This document shows, in pieces, positions 52,634 to 63,826 of a stretch of 64,000 bases of DNA; the stretch's first letter is position 1; each line of letters begins with the position of its first letter. Origin of the DNA: Fluviicola chungangensis (GTDB taxonomy: Bacteria; Bacteroidota; Bacteroidia; Flavobacteriales_D; Crocinitomicaceae); contig NZ_VLPL01000005.1 in the NCBI RefSeq assembly GCF_007558725.1, positions 124,001-188,000 on the forward strand, given 5' to 3'. The notes beneath the pieces were generated by a model that saw only the letters and a list, made by a program, of their open reading frames with translations, was not told the DNA's origin and ran no database searches. The position numbers and the translations under genes were made by a program.

Positions 52634-52728
52634 GACTCCAATAAGCGATCATACAGGTAATCAGTATACAGACGATTCTCATTCCGCAGAGACAATTTAC
52701 TTTAAAGGAAAAGTAGTTTAAAATTTGA

Positions 52729-52736
52729 TACCTTTG
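52729..52736 (+). promoter_or_regulatory. -7 box of the PH-like membrane protein gene
   Basis: TACCTTTG fits TAnnTTTG, 42 bp before the ATG at 52779. A close -33 match was not seen. Confidence 0.5.
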
Positions 52737-52778
52737 CTCCGGTACAATCATTGAAATTCATCTTTTAATCAATCAAAA

Positions 52779-53315
52779 ATGCTTTCACCTGCGATCATTA
52801 CATCCAATCAAATCGAACTCTCCAATTTCAAATTAAACAAAACCGGATACACCATTACTTTGGCACTGATGTATCTCACCATCCTGCTACCGATCATTAT
52901 CAGTACAGTGATCCTTTCCACAGGAGGAAAACCGAGCTTCGGACTATTTATTTCCTGGGCAGTTTTCGGGTTTATAGCCTATTTCTTTTACCGTTTGGCC
53001 ACATGGAATAAATGTGGAAAAGAGCTTTTTATCCTGGAAGGCGATAAACTGATTTATAAACCCGAAGCAAAGAATATTTCCTATAAACATTGGGAATTCA
53101 AATTGGATAACCTGGTCGTCTCTATTGCAGATTCTACGGACCAAATTGAGTATGAAGGAACAAATCAACAAATCGCCTGGTTGAAATTCACAGATGGTAC
53201 GCAACATATTCAAACCAATATCAAAACCCCTCGATCAGTTGTCGTTGAACTGATTAGAATCTTTGAAACCTGGGGAATCAAAAACGACCTTTTATTAAAT
53301 GAGATCAAGAACTGA
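52779..53315 (+). CDS. Membrane protein with two helices and PH-like domain
   Basis: 178 residues. Two adjacent membrane helices (~27-47 and ~55-72) follow a short N-terminus; the rest (~75-178) is beta-rich with ELFILEGDKLIYKPEAKNISYKHWEFKLDNLVV, the strand pattern of a bacterial PH-like domain, ending in a helix. No enzyme motif. Function unknown. Its own promoter box precedes it. Confidence 0.65.
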   Translation: MLSPAIITSNQIELSNFKLNKTGYTITLALMYLTILLPIIISTVILSTGGKPSFGLFISWAVFGFIAYFFYRLATWNKCGKELFILEGDKLIYKPEAKNISYKHWEFKLDNLVVSIADSTDQIEYEGTNQQIAWLKFTDGTQHIQTNIKTPRSVVVELIRIFETWGIKNDLLLNEIKN

Positions 53316-53343
53316 TCATTTTCAGACCTAAGCGGTTTTATTC

Positions 53344-53351
53344 TACCTTTG
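53344..53351 (+). promoter_or_regulatory. -7 box 5 bp before the DUF1456 start codon
   Basis: TACCTTTG fits TAnnTTTG. With the usual 5-8 bp to the first transcribed base, the mRNA would begin at or next to the ATG at 53357, i.e. a leaderless message. Confidence 0.5.
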
Positions 53352-53356
53352 CCTTT

Positions 53357-53815
53357 ATGGATAACAATTACATCTTTTACAAGCTGCGCAAAATCTACGA
53401 ATGGGACGAGGAGAAAATCGGGAATCTTTTCAAATCGGTAGAATTCATGGTATCTCCACTGGATATTTTTGCCTGGATGAAACAGGAACAGTATGAAGGA
53501 TTTAAAGCAATGCCCGATCAGGCTTTGGCAGCTTTGCTAAACGGTTTCATCGTAGATAAAAGAGGACTGAAAGACGGAAAAATTCCGGAACACGAAGAAA
53601 AGCTAACGAACAACATCATTTTCCGGAAATTGCGAATCGCACTGAATTTCAAAGACGATGACATTGTTGAAACACTTAAAAAAGCAGATATCCGTATTGG
53701 AAAACCCGAATTGAACGCCTTTTTCCGGGATCCGAAACATCCCCATTACCGGGTCTGCGGAGATCAGTTCTTGCGGAACTTTTTACGCGGATTGCAGCTG
53801 GGAAATCAGAAATGA
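53357..53815 (+). CDS. DUF1456 (YehS-like) protein
   Basis: 152 residues with two tandem copies of the DUF1456 helical unit: NNYIFYKLRKIYEWDEEKI at the start and NNIIFRKLRIALNFKDDDIVETL near 75-98, then LNAFFRDPKHPHYRVCGDQFLRNFLRGL. It matches E. coli YehS in length and layout. Function unknown. Homologues begin at the same point, so the ATG is right, and the promoter box leaves almost no leader. Confidence 0.88.
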   Translation: MDNNYIFYKLRKIYEWDEEKIGNLFKSVEFMVSPLDIFAWMKQEQYEGFKAMPDQALAALLNGFIVDKRGLKDGKIPEHEEKLTNNIIFRKLRIALNFKDDDIVETLKKADIRIGKPELNAFFRDPKHPHYRVCGDQFLRNFLRGLQLGNQK

Positions 53816-54062
53816 TAATCAAAAACCATTAGGGCGCAATGAATCGGGATAAGTATTCTTCACACCCAACCATTTCCAGGATATTATGATGCTATATTTC
53901 CCATAAATGCACAAATGTTGGAAGCGCTTCATGCTTACCTCACTCTGCCGTTTGTCTGCCGCTGAACCTTTAGCAGAGGCGCACCGATCTCACAATCTCT
54001 TATTGAAGATTCTACCTATGTGTTGCGGTAAACTAATAAACTGTTTTACTCAAACAAACAGA

Positions 54063-56651
54063 TTAATTCTTAACAATGCGCTTCGTTGTTGTCCCATTCT
54101 CTGTGGTGATCTCTGCCAATAAAATACCCGCTGAAAGACCTGAAAGATCAAGTCCCTCATTAGATGTTACTGATTTTGAAAGCAATGGTTTTCCATTGAT
54201 ATCCCGAATGATCAGATTTGCAGTTGCTGACTGGAAACGAATAGTGATTTTATCAGATGCAGGGTTGGGAAAAATTGTTAGGCTTTCCATTTCCAGCTCT
54301 GAGGTATTCAACACTACGGTATTGTTGTCTACATATATTTTTCCGCTGACAACTAATCCTTCAAAGGGATTTTCTTCACAATAGAGACTTAATTGAATCG
54401 CATACATTCCATCTTGCCCCACCTCGTAAAGCCCGGATAACTGCAACGCACCGGAAGGCCTGATCAGTTCCCAGAATGCCAATACTGTTGTGGAGTTGAC
54501 CAAAGATACCTCCTTGAGCCTAGCGTATGTGATCGTTGGAATTTGATCTGTGCAGAACTCCTGTACATTACCGAGGTAAGAAACAACTGAAGGGTCCGGA
54601 AAGCCAGTTATTTCTCCGAAAAAATAACCAGGAACAGGAATCACAAAACTCCCGTTCAGGTCGTTTCCACATGAATTATAACCATCGAGAGCATAATATC
54701 CTTCACATAAACCCGAAAGATTTATAGATGACTGAACAACCTGATCCTGACTAGTAACATGGGTAACAAATGATTCTCCTGAAACAGATGAAAGGAGTAC
54801 AGAACCGTTACAATTACTGGTTGGATCCAGCGTGTAGGTATTCACCGTCATGGAATCACCGGTTGAACATTCGAATCTAAGCAGATTCCCGTCTGCTTTT
54901 GCCGCCCATGCACTATTATCCTGTGTCATCGTAATTCCGGATATTTGAATTGCAGCAGGCGTTGATTCGGGTATCCATGTGACTCCGGCATCCCACGTTA
55001 CCAAAATAGTACCGTCGTAACCGGAAGCCCTTCCATGGGTAGATGAGCTGAAAGTAACATCTGTCAACACACTTGTTGTTCCGGAATTTTGCAGTGTCCA
55101 GGTATTTCCTCCATCATAGGTACTCAAAATAATTCCCTGGTACCCCACTACATAAGCTGTATCGATTGCCGGATAAGCTATATCATTGTATGCATGGACT
55201 CCAACTGTTGGAGTAATTTCGCTCCAGGTCACTGCGCTATCAGACGTTCGAAAAATCTGCTCTGTCGTGATCACTATCCCGGTATCGGCGTTTAAAAAAT
55301 CCAGGGCCATGTAATTAACACCCGGATACCAATCTTCTGTCCAGTTACCACCACCGTTCACCGTTTTATAAATGTAAGACGGTCCGGCAACGTAACCTAC
55401 CTGCGGAGTTGGAAAATCAATGTCCATCAGGTTAGCGCCAGCCTGCGAAATGGTGGAGTAATACCAGTTCGTACCTCCATTCGGAGTGTGAAAAGCTTTA
55501 CCCTGTTCATCTACTATCCAAATATTTTGTGGGTCTGCAGCACCAATTTTAAGGAAGGCAGTTTGAACCGGGGATTCAATCAAAGACCATGTACTTCCGT
55601 TGTCTACCGTGTGCAGAACAGTTCCTCTTATCCCACAAGACCAGCCTTCCGCAGCGGAAGTAAATACAACATCTGTAAGTCCCCATCCTGATCCGGTATA
55701 GACAGAAGACCAGGTAAGTCCGGCATCCGATGTTCTTTTTATTTCTGTGAGAACAGAGGAAGCGGCCCAGCCATGCTGTGCATCAACGAAATACATACTC
55801 GAGAAGTTACGATTCCCGTTAACTGTCAAATCAGTCCAGGTGGCTCCTCCGTCTGTTGTACGGAAGCATTGCCCGTATGAAGCATTTACGAATCCGGTTG
55901 TTTCTGAAATAAAGTAAACCGATGGATAAGGCTGCATCAAGTTTTGGAATTGGGTAGAATTTTGCCAGGTCAATCCACCGTCTGTAGTTGTCATGTAAAT
56001 CCCATTCTGCCCCACAAGGTGCCCGTTTTGATTACTTGTAAAAAACACATCCGTTAACCATAAACCGGAAGCATCCTGAGGTGCGGCCCAGGTTAATCCG
56101 CTGTCATGTGATACAAAGATGTTCCCAGCTCCATAATCCTCTCCAACCGCTACAATCGTATTTTCATCTACAAATTGGGCTTTGTAAATTCCACCGTTAA
56201 AATTAAAAAAGATGGTGTCCCAGGTCTGTCCGCCGTTGGTCGTTTTCAGAATTTTATATCCCGCAACATAAGCAATACCCAGTGTATCGTTTACAAAACT
56301 TACTCCTGCAAAATAATCCATACTATCAGTATAAATGGCGTCCCAATGCTCTCCGTCTGTAGTTTCATAGATACTGTGCCCACCAACTACATATCCATGG
56401 GTAGAAGAAAGCATATCAATGCCTACGGTAGCTGCATAACTGTTGTAGCTTCCCTGGAGCGACCAGGTATCTCCACCGTCGTTTGTGTGTGCAATATAAC
56501 CGTTAATAGAAGTTGCCCAGCCATTGTTGAGGTCTGTAAATTCGATATCCGTAGGGCTGAACTGAGTTGCCTGCGGGACATTTTCCCAGGTAGTTTGACT
56601 CAATAGATTTCCTGAAGAAATTAAAAGATAAAGGAAGGTTAGTTTTTTCAT
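54063..56651 (-). CDS. YCF48-like beta-propeller protein, T9SS-exported
   Basis: 862 residues. Signal peptide (ends GNLLSQ). From ~20 to ~580 there are about ten ~45-residue units of the YCF48/BNR type, each with a T-x-D-G-G-x-T-W motif (AHTNDGGDTW, KTTNGGQTW, RTTDGGATW, STYDGGNTW). Beta-rich Ig-like segments follow, then the T9SS type A sorting domain from IFPNPASDKITI to TTKRIVKN. Repeats of this kind build propellers for binding proteins or sugars; a role in photosystem assembly does not apply here. Promoter box TATTTTTG (56677-56684, minus). Confidence 0.88.
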   Translation of the reverse strand: MKKLTFLYLLISSGNLLSQTTWENVPQATQFSPTDIEFTDLNNGWATSINGYIAHTNDGGDTWSLQGSYNSYAATVGIDMLSSTHGYVVGGHSIYETTDGEHWDAIYTDSMDYFAGVSFVNDTLGIAYVAGYKILKTTNGGQTWDTIFFNFNGGIYKAQFVDENTIVAVGEDYGAGNIFVSHDSGLTWAAPQDASGLWLTDVFFTSNQNGHLVGQNGIYMTTTDGGLTWQNSTQFQNLMQPYPSVYFISETTGFVNASYGQCFRTTDGGATWTDLTVNGNRNFSSMYFVDAQHGWAASSVLTEIKRTSDAGLTWSSVYTGSGWGLTDVVFTSAAEGWSCGIRGTVLHTVDNGSTWSLIESPVQTAFLKIGAADPQNIWIVDEQGKAFHTPNGGTNWYYSTISQAGANLMDIDFPTPQVGYVAGPSYIYKTVNGGGNWTEDWYPGVNYMALDFLNADTGIVITTEQIFRTSDSAVTWSEITPTVGVHAYNDIAYPAIDTAYVVGYQGIILSTYDGGNTWTLQNSGTTSVLTDVTFSSSTHGRASGYDGTILVTWDAGVTWIPESTPAAIQISGITMTQDNSAWAAKADGNLLRFECSTGDSMTVNTYTLDPTSNCNGSVLLSSVSGESFVTHVTSQDQVVQSSINLSGLCEGYYALDGYNSCGNDLNGSFVIPVPGYFFGEITGFPDPSVVSYLGNVQEFCTDQIPTITYARLKEVSLVNSTTVLAFWELIRPSGALQLSGLYEVGQDGMYAIQLSLYCEENPFEGLVVSGKIYVDNNTVVLNTSELEMESLTIFPNPASDKITIRFQSATANLIIRDINGKPLLSKSVTSNEGLDLSGLSAGILLAEITTENGTTTKRIVKN

Positions 56652-56676
56652 AACTGTTAGAATGGTTATTGAAGTA

Positions 56677-56684
56677 CAAAAATA
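56677..56684 (-). promoter_or_regulatory. -7 box of the YCF48-like gene
   Basis: TATTTTTG on the minus strand fits TAnnTTTG, 25 bp before the ATG. Confidence 0.45.
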
Positions 56685-56718
56685 AGGAAGTTCGGTGAAT
56701 TTATTACTGCTGCGGAAT

Positions 56719-56939
56719 TTTTTTTGACCACTAGGTACGCGAAGAACACAAGGAATAGGTAATTTGTAACGTCTCCGCCTGCGGCAGAGCCTTTTTTAAT
56801 AAACCGCAACGCTTACGCAGCTGCTTGTGCCATCGCTAAAGCTAAGGAGGCATGCGATCAGCGAAGGCGTAAAGAGAAGGAGAACGCAAAGTTTTTCTTC
56901 ATACCCTTTGCGCACTCCGCGTCCTTTGCGGTTAAAAAA
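56719..56939. repeat. MITE-like intergenic element with imperfect inverted ends
   Basis: The left end (56719-56755, TTTTTTTGACCACTAGG...) is an imperfect inverted match to the right end (56903-56939, ...GTCCTTTGCGGTTAAAAAA). The ends follow the common Bacteroidota pattern CCTTTGYG..CCTTTGYGGTTAAAAA. The 150-bp middle is not coding. It occupies the first half of the 580-bp gap 56652-57231. Confidence 0.5.
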
Positions 56940-57048
56940 GTTCTCGAAGAAGATACTTGCGCTCAATACCATGTCCGCAGAAGAGATCCGGAAATTAACC
57001 GGGTTGACTATTCGAGAAATGAATAAGATTTTGAAAAGGTAATCCATC

Positions 57049-57220
57049 TCCCCCTTTGAAGGGGGATAAAGGGGGATGGCCTGTGTGAGCGGACCTTCGG
57101 ACGATAAGCCACACCTTTGGAAATCCTCACACCACCCTCCTCGGTCCTCCCGGTACTAACGTTTGGTCTTCGAAAGCTGTGCTTTCTCTTCTCAAGGGAG
57201 GAATTGGTCACTCCCCCTCA
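57049..57220. repeat. Dispersed GC-rich paired repeat, copy R2
   Basis: Left half at 57049-57080 (CTCCCCCTTTGAAGGGGG, then ATAAAGGGGGATGG). The right half starts CCACCCTCCTCGGTCCTCCC (~57133), is interrupted by ~40 unrelated bases, and resumes CTCAAGGGAGG (~57199). It lies just downstream of thiF and fills most of the gap 57043-57231. Confidence 0.65.
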
Positions 57221-57231
57221 ACGGAAGGGTG

Positions 57232-57942
57232 TTAAAACCGCAACTTCGTCATTTCCAAACTCAGCAAATCAAACACGTGAAAGGTATTTAAGTTGATTTC
57301 CAATTCAAGAATCACTTTCAACGCTTCATTGGCCATTAGCGTCCCGATAATACCGGGAACCACTCCCAAAACTCCGTTATCCGAACAATTCGGTACATCT
57401 TCTGCATTCGGCGGTTCCGGAAAAAGGTCGCGCAGATTTTTGCTTCCCTGGTGGTTGAAAACGGCCAATTGTCCCTGGAAGCCGAGAATGCTTCCGTAAA
57501 CGAGTGGTTTGCCCAATTTCACGCAGGTATCGTTTACGGTGTAGCGTGTGAGGAAATTATCACAACCATCAATTACCAAATCAAATTGGGAAAGAATGAA
57601 TTCCGCATTTTCGTCCGTCAGCGCACAATCAAACAATTCGATAACCGTATCCGGGTTTTGAGCTAAAGCCCGTTCCTTCGCTATTTCTGCTTTCTTTTTT
57701 CCCACATCTTCCGGACCGTACAAAATTTGCCGGTGTAAATTCGAGTGTTCAATGACATCAAAATCCACAATCCCGATTGTTCCAACCCCACAAGCCGATA
57801 AATACTGGATAAGCGGACAACCCAGACCACCCGCACCGATAACTGCCACCCGGGAATTTTTCAGTTTTACCTGTCCGAGCAATCCCACCTCATCCAGAAT
57901 GGTTTGCTTCGCGTAGCGTTTCGCTTCGTTGGGACTAAACAT
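57232..57942 (-). CDS. thiF: HesA/MoeB/ThiF family adenylyltransferase
   Basis: 236 residues. ATP-binding Rossmann motif GAGGLGCPLIQYL (~37-49), IVDFDVIEHSNLHRQ, GCDNFLTRY and NCSDNGVLGVVPG. In the thi operon it should adenylate the ThiS C-terminus so that sulfur can be added. It lacks the two CXXC zinc pairs of canonical ThiF/MoeB and is slightly short. Its start overlaps the extended thiH 3' end by 8 bp. Confidence 0.87.
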   Translation of the reverse strand: MFSPNEAKRYAKQTILDEVGLLGQVKLKNSRVAVIGAGGLGCPLIQYLSACGVGTIGIVDFDVIEHSNLHRQILYGPEDVGKKKAEIAKERALAQNPDTVIELFDCALTDENAEFILSQFDLVIDGCDNFLTRYTVNDTCVKLGKPLVYGSILGFQGQLAVFNHQGSKNLRDLFPEPPNAEDVPNCSDNGVLGVVPGIIGTLMANEALKVILELEINLNTFHVFDLLSLEMTKLRF

Positions 57943-59161
57943 TGGTGTCGTTTATTTTGGTAGAAATTATTGGTATCGCCACCTCCCTTTGTCTCTCCTC
58001 AAGGAGGGAAAGTGGATCCATATCCTCCTTTGAGGGAGGATTAAAGCGGGTGGTACTAAAGCTGCGGTCCCAATCTTTCCAAACGGCTTCATAACCATTA
58101 TCGCGGATTAACTGTGCAATCTCTTTTACGGAGCGCTCGTCCGAAATTTCGAATTGTTCCAACGATTCCGGTTCTACCACGTATCCCCCCGGGTTGGTTT
58201 TCGAACCGGCACTCATGGTGGTTACTCCCAACGGAATCACGTGATTTCTAAAGTGCTCCGATTCGCGCGTAGAAATGGATAATTCGACATCTTCGTTAAA
58301 CAAGCGGTAAGCACAGATCAGTTGCACCAACTCGCGATCTCCGACAATTACGTTGGGTTCAATAATTCCTTCGGCCGGACGCATTCTTGGGAAAGAAATG
58401 GAATACTTGGTTTGCCAGTACTTCTTTTGCATGTAATCCAGGTGTAAAGCACAGAAAAACGAATCCGTTCGCCAGTCTTCCAGTCCCAATAAAATTCCTA
58501 ATCCGATCTTGTGAATACCAGCTCTTCCACAGCGATCCGGTGTATCCAAACGGTATTCAAAATTCGATTTCTTTCCTTTCGGATGGTATGCTTTATACAC
58601 TTCCTGGTGATAGGTTTCCTGGTACACCAATACGGAATACACTCCCGCTTCATGCAAAACTCCGTATTCATCCTCGTCCAGAGGTTGCACTTCGATCGAG
58701 ATATTCGCAAATTCATTCCGGATCAAATCCATTACCCGTTTAAAGTACGGAACATGCACTGTATGATTGGCTTCACCTGTCACCAGCAAAATGTGATTGA
58801 ACCCCCGTTCTTTCAAATAGGCAACCTCCTGAAGAATTTCTTCATCCGTTAGTGTTTTGCGGCGAATTTTATTATCAAAACTAAAACCGCAATAGGTACA
58901 AATGTTGTTGCATTCATTGCTCAAATACATGGGGGTATAGAGCTGAATGGTTTTTCCAAACCGTTTCTGGGTCAATGCATTGCTTTCCTGTGCCATCTGT
59001 TCCAGGTATGGTTCGGCAGCCGGTGAGATCAGCGATTTAAAATCTTCGAGCGTGCGTTTGGATGAAGCCAGTGCGCGCTCCACATCTGCCGCCGTTTTGG
59101 CGTAAATGGAAGACTTGATTTCGTCCCAGTTGGTTGTTTTGAATAATTCTTTAAATATCAT
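57935..59161 (-). CDS. thiH: 2-iminoacetate synthase ThiH with repeat-derived C-terminal extension
   Basis: 408 residues from the ATG at 59161, 50 bp after thiG; an in-frame start at 59215 would overlap thiG. Radical SAM cluster C84-x3-C88-x2-C91 (SNECNNICTYCG). It splits tyrosine to p-cresol and dehydroglycine for the thiazole ring with ThiG. Family members end near VWKDWD (~365). Here ~40 residues follow; residues ~370-395 (TTRFNPPSKEDMDPLSLLEE...) are encoded by the GC-rich dispersed repeat at 57979-58053. The catalytic part is intact, so the tail is probably tolerated. Confidence 0.92.
   Translation of the reverse strand: MIFKELFKTTNWDEIKSSIYAKTAADVERALASSKRTLEDFKSLISPAAEPYLEQMAQESNALTQKRFGKTIQLYTPMYLSNECNNICTYCGFSFDNKIRRKTLTDEEILQEVAYLKERGFNHILLVTGEANHTVHVPYFKRVMDLIRNEFANISIEVQPLDEDEYGVLHEAGVYSVLVYQETYHQEVYKAYHPKGKKSNFEYRLDTPDRCGRAGIHKIGLGILLGLEDWRTDSFFCALHLDYMQKKYWQTKYSISFPRMRPAEGIIEPNVIVGDRELVQLICAYRLFNEDVELSISTRESEHFRNHVIPLGVTTMSAGSKTNPGGYVVEPESLEQFEISDERSVKEIAQLIRDNGYEAVWKDWDRSFSTTRFNPPSKEDMDPLSLLEERQREVAIPIISTKINDTNV
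57979..58053. repeat. Dispersed GC-rich paired repeat, copy R3, inside thiH
   Basis: CCACCTCCC...CTCCTCAAGGAGGG (57979-58008) and CCTCCTTTGAGGGAGG...GCGGGTGG (58024-58053) are two halves in the opposite arrangement to R1, 15 bp apart. They are read through in frame as the C-terminal extension of ThiH. Confidence 0.85.
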
Positions 59162-59211
59162 ATTCTTTTTTGTTTTGGAATATGGTGGGGACACGAAGCA
59201 TCGCGTCTCTA

Positions 59212-59976
59212 TCACATATTCAAAAATCCTGTCAATGGACTGGAAGCGTTTGCAGATCGGGAGATTGCCCCCAAACCGGCTTCATAGGCCATTCTTCCGG
59301 ATTCCACAGCCATTTTAAACGCCAAAGCCATCTCCTTGGGATTCGTAGCAACAGCGATTGCCGTATTGACCAATACTGCGTCTGCCCCCAATTCCATGGC
59401 ATGTGCAGCATGTGATGGCGAACCGATTCCCGCATCCACGATCACCGGAACGCGACTTTGTTCAATAATAATTTCCAGGAAATCAAGCGTTTTCAATCCT
59501 TTGTTTGTACCAATCGGTGCTCCCAACGGCATCACTGCTGCAGTTCCCACATCTTCCAATCGTTTGCACAAGACCGGATCTGCATGGATATACGGCAAAA
59601 TGACAAAACCCAGTTTCGCCAGTTCTTCCGTCGCTTTCAGCGTTTCGATCGGGTCCGGAAGCAGGTATTTGGGATCCGGATGAATTTCCAGTTTCAACCA
59701 ATTTGTTTCCATTGCTTCGCGCGCCAATTGTGCTGCAAAAACGGCTTCTTTGGCATTTCTTGCCCCCGAGGTATTGGGTAAAAGATTGATGTGAGCATGT
59801 TTCAGATGCGCCAACAAATCGTCTGTTTCTGTTTCCAGGTCTACCCGTTTCAGGGCCACTGTCACCAATTCGGATCCGGAAGCCAAAACAGCTTCTTCCA
59901 TTTGTTTGGAAGAGCCGAATTTTCCTGTTCCTAAAAACAAGCGGGACTTCAATTCTTTATCTGCTATTTTAAGCAT
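59212..59976 (-). CDS. thiG: Thiazole synthase ThiG
   Basis: 254 residues, TIM barrel. Markers: [12 protein letters not shown], the VTVALKRVD strand with the substrate-binding lysine, [13 protein letters not shown], and [30 protein letters not shown] for phosphate binding. It condenses dehydroglycine, DXP and ThiS thiocarboxylate into the thiazole phosphate. It overlaps thiE by 8 bp. Confidence 0.95.
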   Translation of the reverse strand: MLKIADKELKSRLFLGTGKFGSSKQMEEAVLASGSELVTVALKRVDLETETDDLLAHLKHAHINLLPNTSGARNAKEAVFAAQLAREAMETNWLKLEIHPDPKYLLPDPIETLKATEELAKLGFVILPYIHADPVLCKRLEDVGTAAVMPLGAPIGTNKGLKTLDFLEIIIEQSRVPVIVDAGIGSPSHAAHAMELGADAVLVNTAIAVATNPKEMALAFKMAVESGRMAYEAGLGAISRSANASSPLTGFLNM

Positions 59977-60598
59977 AATTCAATGTTTGATCAATTTCAC
60001 TAATTAAGGTCCTTCTGTCTGCTGCATCCGAGATCATTCCCGAAACAGCAATGCCATAAATTCCTGTTCGTTTGAGCAGGGCCACATCGCTTTGAACAAT
60101 CCCTCCAATGGCATAAATCGGGATCGCCAAACCAAGTTGTTCCAATTCTTTTGCAATCCGTTGGTAACCTTCAAATCCAAGGAGTGGACTCAATTTTTCC
60201 TTGGTGGATGTAAAACGCAACGGTCCCAGTCCCACATAATTACATTTTTCAGTAATCCGCTGAATAACATCTTCCAATGTATTTGCTGTTCCGCCGATGA
60301 TTTTTGCAGATCCTAAGACCTTACGGGCTTCTTCTACCGAAGCATCTGCCAATCCCAAATGAACTCCGTCCGCATCAACGGCTTTCGTTATTTCGATTGA
60401 ATCGTTGATGATCAGATGCGCCTGTGCATAAGTACACCAGGTTCGTGCCTGTGATGCCACATCCAAAACAGCCTCTTTTGAACCATGCTTAAATCGGACC
60501 TGAATCATCTTGCATCCTGCTTCCAGGGCGTTCAAAATATTTTTTTTCTGTTCTTCAACCGTATCTCCATGAGATATATACTGAATCTTACTCAACAT
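59969..60598 (-). CDS. thiE: Thiamine-phosphate synthase ThiE
   Basis: 209 residues, TIM barrel. Keeps the ThiE motifs: [46 protein letters not shown] and a late IYAIGGI phosphate loop. It joins HMP-PP and thiazole phosphate to thiamine phosphate. It overlaps thiD by 11 bp and thiG by 8 bp. A second, divergent member of the family is encoded at 61347. Confidence 0.92.
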   Translation of the reverse strand: MLSKIQYISHGDTVEEQKKNILNALEAGCKMIQVRFKHGSKEAVLDVASQARTWCTYAQAHLIINDSIEITKAVDADGVHLGLADASVEEARKVLGSAKIIGGTANTLEDVIQRITEKCNYVGLGPLRFTSTKEKLSPLLGFEGYQRIAKELEQLGLAIPIYAIGGIVQSDVALLKRTGIYGIAVSGMISDAADRRTLISEIDQTLNYA

Positions 60599-61346
60599 GA
60601 TATGCTAATAAATATGCGTTACTGGAAAGTCTTTTTTCAATGTATTGTTTTGCCTCCTGACATGCTTCGAACAAGGGGTTTCCCCATGCCAGGTTAGAAG
60701 CAATTGCTGATGAAAGGATACAACCTGATCCATGCTTGGAATGGTAGGTTTCAGGATCTGATTTGGAGGGAATTTCTCTTGGAATTCCGCCTTCAAATAA
60801 TAAGTCCACTCCTAAACGTACCGCACTGTGCCCGCCTTTCAAGAGTACATGGGTTGACTGAGCCAATTGGAATGCACCTTCAATTTCATCTTCTATCCCT
60901 GTAATTCTGCTTACTTCATTCACATTCGGTGTAATCAGATCGATCATACCCAACACCTGGCTGAGCAATTCTTCGTTCCAGCTTTCATGTAATTCAAAAC
61001 CGGACGATGCTGCTAAAACCGGGTCCCAAATAATGGGAACAGAGGGAAACGATCTTTTTACTACCGTTACCAACTCCAGCAAGATGTCCAGGTTCTCAAC
61101 AATTCCAATCTTAACCGCTGAAATCTCATACGTACTCAAAATCGGCTGCAATTGAGCCCTGATAGTTTGTTTATCAAACCAATCGACCGAAAGAAAATCC
61201 GTTTCAGTTTGATTGGTATTTGCAGTCAAAACGGCCATCCCCAAACAGCGATGCTGCTCGCATGTTTTTATATCTGCAAGCACACCGGCTCCCCCAGTCG
61301 GGTCGAAACCTGCGATGCTAAGAACTATGGGACGTTTGTATTTCAT
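60588..61346 (-). CDS. thiD: Hydroxymethylpyrimidine/phosphomethylpyrimidine kinase ThiD
   Basis: 252 residues, ribokinase-like. LSIAGFDPTGGAGVLADIKT is the ThiD start (~9-28), MAVLTANTNQTE the substrate loop, and HGSGCILSSAIASNLAWG (~205-222) the ATP/anion-hole motif. It phosphorylates HMP twice to HMP-PP. It begins directly next to the preceding gene's stop. Confidence 0.94.
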   Translation of the reverse strand: MKYKRPIVLSIAGFDPTGGAGVLADIKTCEQHRCLGMAVLTANTNQTETDFLSVDWFDKQTIRAQLQPILSTYEISAVKIGIVENLDILLELVTVVKRSFPSVPIIWDPVLAASSGFELHESWNEELLSQVLGMIDLITPNVNEVSRITGIEDEIEGAFQLAQSTHVLLKGGHSAVRLGVDLLFEGGIPREIPSKSDPETYHSKHGSGCILSSAIASNLAWGNPLFEACQEAKQYIEKRLSSNAYLLAYHVE

Positions 61347-61948
61347 TTATTTATTTTCAATTGACGGATACGCGATTAATTGCGCACCCACGAATGATTC
61401 CAACGGGTTTTCTGAGTGCCAGATTGCTCCCAATAATGCCACTCCGTCAAATCCCATTCGAAATACTTCGGAAATATTCTCCTGCTGAATTCCGCCTAAT
61501 CCGATCAATTTTGTTGCCGGGTTCCGACGTTTTTCCAGGTCAAATGTTACCGCTTTATAATCTATTTTCGAAATACTGTCAAACACCGGGCTCAAAAAAG
61601 CATAGGAAAAATGACCGGGTAACCCATTATATTCTTCCATACTATGCACGGAAGTGGAATACATGAACTCTTCTCTTACACCAAACCAATTCTGCTGTTT
61701 CCAGTTAAGACGGTCTCTTTCGGAATAATGAAAGCGTTTCAGCCCTATACTCTTCCCCCATTCATGATCGTGATGCAAAACCAACCCGGAATGAAACTCC
61801 GGGTCAATTTGACCGATCAATTCCAGCAACGATTCCTCACTTGCTCCATACTTTCGAATATGGAACAAATCCAACCCGGCCCCGAACAGTTGGTTGACAA
61901 GCTGTGCTTCACCGGGTTTAAAATCGCTGTCTGAAAGAACGATCAGCA

Positions 61949-61949
<1 letters not shown>
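61347..61949 (-). CDS. TenI/ThiE-like protein
   Basis: 200 residues with the thiamine-phosphate-synthase/TenI barrel: LFGAGLDLFHIRKYGASEESLLELIGQI, SVHSMEEYN, SYAFLSPVFDSISK and IGLGGIQQENISEVFRMGFDGVALLGAIW. Several residues that ThiE needs for HMP-PP and metal are not conserved (no GVHLG loop), while the late loop is. A TenI-type thiazole isomerase role is therefore more likely than a second synthase. It overlaps the thiC stop by one base. Confidence 0.8.
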
Positions 61950-63811
<1,862 letters not shown>

Positions 63812-63826
63812 TTATCTTGATTCATT

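Noticed and set aside
56827-57042. 71-codon open frame on the plus strand
   Set aside because: It starts inside the MITE-like element, is basic and low in information, and has no promoter or ribosome-binding site; only the last ~22 residues look protein-like.
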